Source: Rikenellaceae bacterium
GTDB lineage: Bacteria > Bacteroidota > Bacteroidia > Bacteroidales > Rikenellaceae
NCBI GenBank assembly: GCA_015059925.1
Contig: SUZL01000009.1
Span: 1 to 64,000 of the forward strand
DNA length: 64,000 nt
Direction: 5' to 3'
Each line of letters starts with the position of its first letter. The first letter of the stretch is position 1. Under the pieces are notes generated by a model, which was given only the letters and a program-made list of their open reading frames with translations, was not told the DNA's origin and did no database searches. Made by a program: the position numbers and the translations under genes. Shown one piece after another: positions 57,719-64,000 of the stretch.

Positions 57719-57776
57719 ATGCACTCGAAATATGCAGTTTCGGGTAAAAATGCGCATTAATATGCAGAAAAATGCA
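57719..57776 (+). promoter_or_regulatory. cluster of ATGCA repeats upstream of gdhA
   Basis: ATGCA occurs at 57719, 57732, 57762 and 57772, with a palindrome ATGCGCAT at 57750-57757 in the middle. The cluster lies just upstream of the -33 element of the gdhA promoter, where an activator would bind. Confidence 0.5.
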
Positions 57777-57794
57777 ACATTTATGAGTAAAATG

Positions 57795-57825
57795 TTTGTG
57801 TTATTAATAAATTTTAGTAATTTTG
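57795..57825 (+). promoter_or_regulatory. promoter of gdhA
   Basis: TTTG at 57795-57798 and TAATTTTG at 57818-57825 with a 19-base gap, 31 bases before the start codon. Confidence 0.75.
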
Positions 57826-57856
57826 CAACAGAATTAATTAATAAAACTCTACGATT

Positions 57857-59212
57857 ATGAACACGTCAGTTAAAGAGTACGTCGAGCAATTTATGGCCGA
57901 CGTGGTGGCTAAGAACCCCAATGAGCCTGAGTTCCATCAGGCGGTTCGCGAGGTTGTTGAGAGTGTAGCACCCTACATATTGGAGAATCCCCAGCTTGTC
58001 AAGATGAAGATTCTGGAGCGTATCGTCGAGCCCGAGCGCGTTATTATGTTCCGCGTTCCGTGGGTTGCCGACAATGGCGAGATTATGATCAACAAGGGTT
58101 ACCGCGTTCAGATGAACAGCGCCATCGGTCCCTACAAGGGCGGTATCCGTTTCCACGCGAGTGTGAACCTGAGCATCCTGAAGTTCCTCGCCTTCGAGCA
58201 GACCTTCAAGAACTCACTCACCACGCTGCCTATGGGTGGCGGTAAGGGCGGCTCGGATTTCAACCCCAAGGGCAAGTCCGATATGGAGATTATGCGCTTC
58301 TGCCAGAGCTTCGTAACGGAGCTTTATCGCCACATTGGTCCCGACACCGACGTTCCCGCAGGTGATATTGGCGTGGGCGGCCGCGAGGTTGGCTATATGT
58401 TCGGCCAGTACAAGCGTCTGCAGAACGAGTTTACGGGCACCTATACGGGTAAGGGTATCACCTTCGGTGGTTCGATTATGCGTCCCGAGGCTACGGGTTA
58501 CGGTGCTTGCTACTTCGGTCAGGCTATGCTCGCTACCAAGGGCGACTCTTACGCTGGCAAGGTTGTTGCCATCTCGGGTTCGGGTAACGTGGCACAGTTC
58601 GCCGCCGAGAAGGCTCTCTCGCTCGGAGCAAAGGTCGTTACTATGTCGGATTCAAACGGATACATCTACGATCCCGATGGCATCGACGAGCAGAAGTTGC
58701 AGTACATCTTCGAGCTTAAGAATATGTTGCGTGGCCGCATCCGCGAGTACGCCGTTAAGTATCCTTCGGCACAGTACTTCGAGGGCGAGCGCCCGTGGGG
58801 TGTAAAGTGCGACATTGCAATGCCTTGTGCAACGCAGAACGAGCTCAATGGCGAGCAGGCAGCTGCGTTGGTGGCCAACGGATGTATGTGTGTTGTCGAG
58901 GGTGCAAATATGCCCTCTACGCCCGAGGCTATCGAGGTCTTCCAGAAGGCCAAGATCCTCTACTCTCCCGGTAAGGCATCGAACGCCGGTGGTGTTGCAA
59001 CCTCAGGTCTGGAGATGACTCAGAACTCGATGCGTCTGAAGTGGAGCGCCGAGGAGGTAGATGGCAAGTTGCAGGAGATTATGAAGAAGATTCACGCCGT
59101 GTGTGTTGAATATGGTACCGAGCCTGACGGCTACGTCAATTATGTCAAGGGAGCCAATATCGCAGGCTTTATGACCGTAGCGGAGGCTATGCTGGCACAG
59201 GGTATCGTATAG
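57857..59212 (+). CDS. gdhA: glutamate dehydrogenase, hexameric NAD(P)-dependent
   Basis: A 451-residue enzyme joining ammonia to 2-oxoglutarate (or the reverse). Family motifs: YKGGIRFHASVNLSILKFLAFEQTFKNSLT, the catalytic-lysine GGGKGGSDF, PAGDIGVGGREVGYMFGQYKR, and the dinucleotide fold VVAISGSGNVAQFAAEKA. Length is typical of the small hexameric class. Whether NADPH or NADH is preferred cannot be read with certainty. Own promoter and terminator; the leader region has a repeat cluster that may reflect nitrogen control. Confidence 0.97.
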   Translation: MNTSVKEYVEQFMADVVAKNPNEPEFHQAVREVVESVAPYILENPQLVKMKILERIVEPERVIMFRVPWVADNGEIMINKGYRVQMNSAIGPYKGGIRFHASVNLSILKFLAFEQTFKNSLTTLPMGGGKGGSDFNPKGKSDMEIMRFCQSFVTELYRHIGPDTDVPAGDIGVGGREVGYMFGQYKRLQNEFTGTYTGKGITFGGSIMRPEATGYGACYFGQAMLATKGDSYAGKVVAISGSGNVAQFAAEKALSLGAKVVTMSDSNGYIYDPDGIDEQKLQYIFELKNMLRGRIREYAVKYPSAQYFEGERPWGVKCDIAMPCATQNELNGEQAAALVANGCMCVVEGANMPSTPEAIEVFQKAKILYSPGKASNAGGVATSGLEMTQNSMRLKWSAEEVDGKLQEIMKKIHAVCVEYGTEPDGYVNYVKGANIAGFMTVAEAMLAQGIV

Positions 59213-59251
59213 CGACACGTTTACGGTTCGTTAGGTTAAATAATTTTGCTG

Positions 59252-59297
59252 GATTTGCGGCATCTCGACGAGTACGAGATGCCGTAAATCGTTTTTT
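59252..59297 (+). terminator. terminator of gdhA
   Basis: A 16-base stem (GATTTGCGGCATCTCG with CGAGATGCCGTAAATC, one G-U pair) and a seven-T run. Confidence 0.92.
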
Positions 59298-59333
59298 TAT
59301 TTCTACCTTTGTCCATTATAACGCTTTCTTAGG

Positions 59334-59927
59334 ATGAAACAGAGCTGGAAACCCGGAACGATGATATATCCGCTGCCCGCCGTGCTGGTGAGCTGCGGCG
59401 AGAGCGAGCAGGAGTATAACCTCTTTACGGTGGCTTGGACGGGCACGGTTTGCACCAACCCGCCGATGTGCTACATCTCCGTTAGGCCCGAGCGCCATTC
59501 GTACGAGATTATCAAGCGTACGGGCGAGTTTGTCATAAACCTTACGACGGCCTCGCTGGCGCGCGCAACGGATTGGTGTGGCGTGCGTTCGGGACGCGAT
59601 TACGATAAGTTCTCGGAGATGGGCCTAAGAGCCGAGCCTGCGGCTGTTGTCAAGGCTCCCGTTGTGGCTGAATCGCCCGTGTCGATTGAGTGTCGGGTGA
59701 GGCAGGTGATCGAGCTCGGCTCGCACGATATGTTCTTAGCGGATGTTGTGAATGTGCTTGTGGATGAGGAGTATATAAATCCTGAGACGGGCAAGCTGGA
59801 GCTGGAGCGCGCCGAGATTATCACCTACTCGCACGGCGAGTATTTCCGTCTGGGCGAGATGATTGGGCACTTCGGCTGGTCGGTAAGAAAGAAGAAAAAA
59901 CGACACCCCTCAAGGAGTGGCAAATAG
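59334..59927 (+). CDS. flavin reductase family protein (FMN-binding split barrel)
   Basis: A 197-residue FMN-binding protein of the flavin-reductase/DIM6 family: LPAVLVSCGESEQEYNLFTVAWTGTVCTNPPMCYISVRPERHSYEII and the GEFVINL segment are characteristic. It may reduce free flavin or serve as a small flavoprotein in redox metabolism. The Lys/Arg-rich tail (RKKKKRHPSRSGK) is unusual. It follows the gdhA terminator with no clear promoter of its own seen. Confidence 0.85.
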   Translation: MKQSWKPGTMIYPLPAVLVSCGESEQEYNLFTVAWTGTVCTNPPMCYISVRPERHSYEIIKRTGEFVINLTTASLARATDWCGVRSGRDYDKFSEMGLRAEPAAVVKAPVVAESPVSIECRVRQVIELGSHDMFLADVVNVLVDEEYINPETGKLELERAEIITYSHGEYFRLGEMIGHFGWSVRKKKKRHPSRSGK

Positions 59928-59976
59928 CGAAATGAAAGTTTGAATATCACTTCGGCCGACATTGCTGGCGCAAATG

Positions 59977-60008
59977 TTTGGCTGACAGTGATATTTTTTC
60001 TATATTTG
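59977..60008 (+). promoter_or_regulatory. promoter of the exopolysaccharide locus
   Basis: TTTG at 59977-59980 and TATATTTG at 60001-60008 with a 20-base gap, giving a leader of about 75 bases before the wza-like gene. Confidence 0.75.
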
Positions 60009-60089
60009 CAGTAATATATTGACCTCAGTGTCGTTATATGTAGCGGAATTTTACAATAGAGATATAACCATAAACTCAGAGTTTTGAAG

Positions 60090-62693
60090 ATGAGAAAATT
60101 AACAATTCTTTTGCTCGCGCTCCTCGGCCTTACGTTTGTTGCCGAGGCGCAAACCCAGCAAGAGTTGCTCGAGGCCTATCGCAACGGCTCACTCACGCAG
60201 TCGCAGATGGGTGCCGCAAGGCAGCAGCAGCGTGGCGTGACGGTACAGCGCTCACGTCAGGTAAACAGCGCCGCCACGGCAAATAATCCTCAGGGATCGC
60301 AGAGTCTTCAGAATCAGCAGGCAGGACAAGCAGCACAGGGTGTGCAGGGCCTTCAGAATGGTCAGAACCCTCAGAACCCGCTCACTCCTCAATACAATAG
60401 CGGATATTACGATATCAATGGCCGCTATATCCCCGGTATTCGATATACGCAGGATAAGGATGGTGTCTATCGCTTCGATCCTACCGATCCCCGCTATAAG
60501 ATCCTTATGCAGCAGCAGGATCGCAAGTTCGATCCCCGTCGTGGCCAGCTTATGATTCAGGCTGACTCGCTCAAGCGCGACTCGCTGCTCTTCCTTATGC
60601 CCGAGATGAACGACCTGATGACGGGCGCCACGCAGCGTCCCCGAATCTTCGGTCACGATATGTTCTCGAGCGGTCGTCTTACCTTCGAGCCTAACCTTAG
60701 CCTTGCTACGCCCGATAACTATGTCTTGGGCGCTGGCGATGAGATTATCATCGACGTATGGGGCAATTCGCAGATGACCGAGCAGGCTACCGTCACCCCC
60801 GACGGAAAGGTCTTTGTACCCAATGTCGGCCCGATCAACGTTGGCGGATTTACCGTTGCCGAGGCAACCAAGCGTCTGCGTAGCTCGCTCGCAACGATAT
60901 ATGAGGGCTTGCGTGATGGCTCGGTGCAGATGAAGATTTCACTCAGCACCATTCGCAGTATTCAGGTTAATGTGATGGGCGAGGTTGCAGCCTCGGGTAC
61001 ATATACCGTACCTTCGCTTGCAACGCTCTTCCACGTTCTCTACCTTGCCGGTGGCGTGAACGATCTGGGAACGATGCGTAGCATCAAGGTCTATCGCGGA
61101 GGCTCACTCTTCTCGGAGGTCGATGTCTATGACTTTATCCTCAATGGCAATAGCGGCGGTGATGTGGCTCTGCGCGATGGCGACCTGATTACGATTTCGC
61201 CTTATGGCAAGTTGGTTGAGGTATCGGGCGAGGTTAAGCGTCCGATGTTCTACGAGATGCGCACGGGCGAGACCGTTGCCGATCTGCTTGGATTTGCGGG
61301 AGGCTTTACAAACGATGCAAACCAGCGATTGGTGAGCGTTACGCGCCGTCAGGGTGGCGAGTATCGTTCGTTCACGGTCGATAGCGATAATTTCGAGACT
61401 TTTGCATTGGAGGATGGCGACGTGGTGTCGATTGCGGGTAGCATCGATCGCTATGAGAATCGCGTCGAGGTGCAGGGTGCCGTTTATCGTGAGGGCTATT
61501 ACGCCATCGACGACAAGACCCGCACCGTGAAGCAGCTTATCGAGCGTGCCGATGGCCTGCGCGATGATGCCTATATGGCTCGTGCGGTGCTCTACCGCGA
61601 GAAGCAGGATTGGACGATGGAGGCTCTCTCGATCGACCTTGAGGGTTTGATGGCCGGCCGCGTGCAGGATATTACGCTCCGCACCAACGATCTGCTCTAC
61701 ATCCCCTCGGTTTCGGATATGCAGGAGGATTATACCGTTACGGTCTTCGGATCTGTTTCGCGTCCCGACACATATCCCTTTGCCGAGAATATGACCGTCG
61801 AGGATCTGATTGTGGCGGCGGGTGGTCTGTTGGAGTCGGCTTCGACGGCCAATATCACCGTAACGCGCCGTATCAAGCAGCCCAAGAGTATGGCTATCAG
61901 CGAGACGCTGTTCGATACCTTCACCGTCGAGCTTAACGATGACCTGAAGGTCGATGGCAACAGCTTCGTGCTGCAGCCCTTCGATCAGGTCTATGTACGC
62001 CGTTCGCCCGTCTATATCACCCAGAGTAGTGTTACAGTTCAGGGCGAGGTTGCCTTCGAAGGAAATTATCCCCTCTCACGCCGCAATATGCGCCTGTCGG
62101 AGGTGATTGCAGCCGCAGGGGGCACGAATACAGGCGCATTTATCGAGGGTGCATATCTTTTGCGCCAGATGACCGAGGAGGAGCAGCAGCAGAATGAGGC
62201 TCTGCGCGATATGATCGATAAGCAGGCAGGCTCGGAGCGCGATTCGCTCAGTATGGTCGGCATTGACATCTCAAATGTCTATACGGTCGGTATCGATATG
62301 GCCGAGGCGTTGGCCCGTCCGGGATCGGATGCCGATGTGGTGTTGCGCGACAAGGATGTCATTATGGTCCCCGAGTATAATGGAACAGTTCGCGTTATGG
62401 GTGCAGTGCTCTATCCCAACTCGGTTACTTATAAGGATGGTAAATCCCTGCGATACTATGTTAAGTCGGCAGGTGGTTTCGATAACCGCGCTCGCAAAGG
62501 CCGTGCTTTTGTGATCTATATGAACGGAATGGTTGATTCGGGCCTCTCGGCCAAGATTCGTCCGGGATGTATCGTCATTATCCCGAGTAAGATGGCCAAG
62601 GAGCCTGTTAACTGGAGTCAGGTTGTTCAGATGCTCTCTTCGACAGCTTCGATGGGTGCTGTGGTAATTTCGGCTATCAACCTTGCAAAATAG
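60090..62693 (+). CDS. polysaccharide export protein, Wza-like with multiple SLBB domains
   Basis: An 867-residue exported protein that should form the outer-membrane/periplasmic channel for a capsule or exopolysaccharide. Signal peptide (to about AEAQTQ), then a Gln/Asn-rich low-complexity stretch (about residues 40-110), the Poly_export domain (LGAGDEIIIDVWGNSQMTEQATVTPDGKVFVP), and at least five SLBB-type beta-grasp units (VSGEVKRPMFYEMRTGETVADLLGFAGG, VQGAVYREGYYAIDDKTRTVKQLIERADG, and others). An ATG at 60090 is used; the in-frame TTG two codons earlier is less likely. It is 8 bases before the Wzz-like gene. Confidence 0.9.
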   Translation: MRKLTILLLALLGLTFVAEAQTQQELLEAYRNGSLTQSQMGAARQQQRGVTVQRSRQVNSAATANNPQGSQSLQNQQAGQAAQGVQGLQNGQNPQNPLTPQYNSGYYDINGRYIPGIRYTQDKDGVYRFDPTDPRYKILMQQQDRKFDPRRGQLMIQADSLKRDSLLFLMPEMNDLMTGATQRPRIFGHDMFSSGRLTFEPNLSLATPDNYVLGAGDEIIIDVWGNSQMTEQATVTPDGKVFVPNVGPINVGGFTVAEATKRLRSSLATIYEGLRDGSVQMKISLSTIRSIQVNVMGEVAASGTYTVPSLATLFHVLYLAGGVNDLGTMRSIKVYRGGSLFSEVDVYDFILNGNSGGDVALRDGDLITISPYGKLVEVSGEVKRPMFYEMRTGETVADLLGFAGGFTNDANQRLVSVTRRQGGEYRSFTVDSDNFETFALEDGDVVSIAGSIDRYENRVEVQGAVYREGYYAIDDKTRTVKQLIERADGLRDDAYMARAVLYREKQDWTMEALSIDLEGLMAGRVQDITLRTNDLLYIPSVSDMQEDYTVTVFGSVSRPDTYPFAENMTVEDLIVAAGGLLESASTANITVTRRIKQPKSMAISETLFDTFTVELNDDLKVDGNSFVLQPFDQVYVRRSPVYITQSSVTVQGEVAFEGNYPLSRRNMRLSEVIAAAGGTNTGAFIEGAYLLRQMTEEEQQQNEALRDMIDKQAGSERDSLSMVGIDISNVYTVGIDMAEALARPGSDADVVLRDKDVIMVPEYNGTVRVMGAVLYPNSVTYKDGKSLRYYVKSAGGFDNRARKGRAFVIYMNGMVDSGLSAKIRPGCIVIIPSKMAKEPVNWSQVVQMLSSTASMGAVVISAINLAK

Positions 62694-62701
62694 TAGTAGC
62701 T

Positions 62702-63877
62702 ATGAATCAGTTGCAAAATCAGATAAACAATATCCCCGAGGAGAAGGAGATCGATTTGGTTGAGTTGATCCGCCTGATGTGGCTTAATCGTTGGCTTGTG
62801 ATTAAGATCACGGGCGTAATGATGCTGCTCGGCCTTATGGTGGCGCTCTTTAGCAAGAAGGAGTACACCGCTTCGTGCGATATCGTGTTGCAGTCATCGT
62901 CGGGATCAACCTCGTCGAGTATGAGTTCTTTGGCGGCGTTGGCAGGCATAAACATCGGCCAGATGCAGAATAGCGTCCGCGCCCTCTCGCCGTATGTATA
63001 TGAGAACATCCTCAATAGTACGTCATATCGCAAGGAGTTGATGTATACGGTTATGGACTTCGAGAAGGCCGACCGTCCCGTTAGCTTCTATGAATATTTC
63101 ACCAGCGAGGAGTTCAACAAACCCGGCGTGATGGATTATGTGAAGAAATATACCATCGGCCTGCCGGGAGTAATCATCGGAGCAATACGAGGTCCGCAGC
63201 CCGAATCTGAGGTGTCAGCCATAGAGGAGGGGTCAGCCATCGAGACGCTAACCTCCGAGGAGGCAAGTTGCGTTAGTCTGTTGAGCAAGGCGGTCGTAAT
63301 CACTCTCGACGACAAGAAAGGCTATATCACTATCACCGCCAATATGCCCGAGCCTGTTGCTGCGGCGCAGTTAGCGCAGGCGGCATTTGATATTCTGCAG
63401 AAGTATATAACCAAGTTCAAGATCGAGAAGGTCCAGTCGGATCTGGACTTCGTGCAGGAGCGCTACGACGAGGCCAAGCGTAACTTCGAGGAGGTGCAGG
63501 CACGCCGAGCAAAGCTGCGCGATGCCAATATGAATACTACGCGTTACTCGGCTCTGGCCGAGTTGGAGAAGCTCGATGCCGAGTATGCACTCCGTCAGGG
63601 CGTCTATAACTCTTTGGCGCAGCGTGTCGAGCAGGCTAAGATAAACGTTAAGGAGACTACCCCCGTGCTGACGGTTATTAACCCTGTAACCGTTCCTCGC
63701 CAGAAGAGTAAGCCTCGCCGTGCGATGATTCTCTTCGCCTTCACCTTCTTGGGTGCTGTGGCGGGTATGGGTACGGTGCTGGTGCTGCCCACCGTTGCTG
63801 AGATTACGGGCAAGGAGGCGCTTAAACGCTTTATCAAGACCCTTCCCGAGGAGGATGCTGTGGCAAAATTGGCATAA
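62702..63877 (+). CDS. Wzz/GNVR-type chain-length determinant protein
   Basis: A 391-residue inner-membrane protein of the polysaccharide co-polymerase family. Helix one is near 33-52 (VIKITGVMMLLGLMVALFS), the periplasmic part contains a long coiled coil (KFKIEKVQSDLDFVQERYDEAKRNFEEVQARRAKL), and a second helix follows the TVPRQKSKPRRAM motif. No kinase domain is attached, so it is like Wzz rather than Wzc. It would set chain length for the exporter encoded just before. Confidence 0.9.
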   Translation: MNQLQNQINNIPEEKEIDLVELIRLMWLNRWLVIKITGVMMLLGLMVALFSKKEYTASCDIVLQSSSGSTSSSMSSLAALAGINIGQMQNSVRALSPYVYENILNSTSYRKELMYTVMDFEKADRPVSFYEYFTSEEFNKPGVMDYVKKYTIGLPGVIIGAIRGPQPESEVSAIEEGSAIETLTSEEASCVSLLSKAVVITLDDKKGYITITANMPEPVAAAQLAQAAFDILQKYITKFKIEKVQSDLDFVQERYDEAKRNFEEVQARRAKLRDANMNTTRYSALAELEKLDAEYALRQGVYNSLAQRVEQAKINVKETTPVLTVINPVTVPRQKSKPRRAMILFAFTFLGAVAGMGTVLVLPTVAEITGKEALKRFIKTLPEEDAVAKLA

Positions 63878-63899
63878 ATAACCGAGAATAGAGAGTATT

Positions 63900-64000
63900 A
63901 TGCACGTATATTTATATGTTGCGGTTCTGCCGTTTCTGGTGGCTGCCATAGCGGTACTGATCATCCAGCCCTATCTGGTTAAGATTGCGCACTTGAAGAA
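63900..64000 (+). CDS. MraY/WecA-type glycosyl-1-phosphate transferase (partial, cut by window end)
   Basis: The first 33 codons read MHVYLYVAVLPFLVAAIAVL and continue IIQPYLVKIAHLKK, a membrane helix followed by the P-x3-KIAHLKK start typical of undecaprenyl-phosphate sugar-1-phosphate transferases. It fits as the initiating enzyme of the polysaccharide locus. The rest lies beyond the window. Confidence 0.6.
   Translation, partial: MHVYLYVAVLPFLVAAIAVLIIQPYLVKIAHLK

Overview
The window reads as a chromosomal segment of an anaerobic Bacteroidota, most likely order Bacteroidales and plausibly an Alistipes-like gut commensal (Rikenellaceae). The grounds are many promoters with the Bacteroidota -7 box TAnnTTTG, few recognisable Shine-Dalgarno sites, a short-form CstA pair, an argF-prime transcarbamylase, desulfoferrodoxin, BlaI with a TonB-decorated BlaR1, and secreted plant/host glycan enzymes. 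The genus is an inference from gene content.

Layout. 0.3-8.8 kb: a secreted GH51 arabinofuranosidase converges on a tight six-gene minus-strand operon (two tandem CstA transporters, an unknown protein, a secreted esterase, a metallophosphoesterase and an AlkZ-like winged-helix protein). 9.0-9.5 kb: tRNA-Thr(CGT) with a perfect 33-bp copy of its 3' end just downstream and a 79-bp dispersed repeat. 9.5-17.3 kb: a hemerythrin-LuxR fusion regulator diverges from porin, imelysin lipoprotein, di-haem cytochrome lipoprotein and a CcsBA cytochrome c synthetase. The 79-bp repeat recurs at the far end of this block. 17.5-20.2 kb: BlaR1/BlaI pair. 20.5-24.0 kb: SecG, TPR-like protein, LptE, a sigma-54 activator and a HU-like membrane protein. 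24.2-32.7 kb: GH78 rhamnosidase, AsnA, a large GH2 enzyme and a porin-like barrel. 32.8-38.0 kb: NifX-like protein, superoxide reductase, two tandem secreted C1B cysteine peptidases, and an orphan substrate-binding lipoprotein with a DUF2284 protein.

38.3-51.4 kb is the conserved information-processing block: tRNA-Thr/Tyr/Gly, tuf, tRNA-Trp, secE, nusG, rplK, rplA, rplJ, rplL, rpoB, rpoC. Two strong terminator-like hairpins lie between rplL and rpoB. 51.5-59.9 kb: an alpha/beta hydrolase, tRNA-Arg, an argF-type succinyl/acetylornithine transcarbamylase, a PurF-like protein lacking glutaminase residues, a CE15-type esterase, a sialidase-fold protein, gdhA and a flavin reductase. 60.1 kb to the right edge opens an exopolysaccharide locus (Wza-like exporter, Wzz-like protein, and the first codons of a probable MraY/WecA-type transferase).

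The most notable signal is the 9.5-17.3 kb block. Three promoters (the regulator's own, the porin's and the imelysin's) share the layout (A/G)AGTATTG-N20-TAnnTTTG, which suggests one autoregulated regulon. It joins a diiron sensor to two lipoproteins with Bacteroidota surface-export signals (CSDD), one of them a c-type cytochrome, plus the enzyme that would attach its haem. A repeat pair and a tRNA 3'-end duplication flank or adjoin it. A second notable item is the PurF paralogue with a conserved PRPP site and iron-sulfur cysteines but no glutaminase centre.
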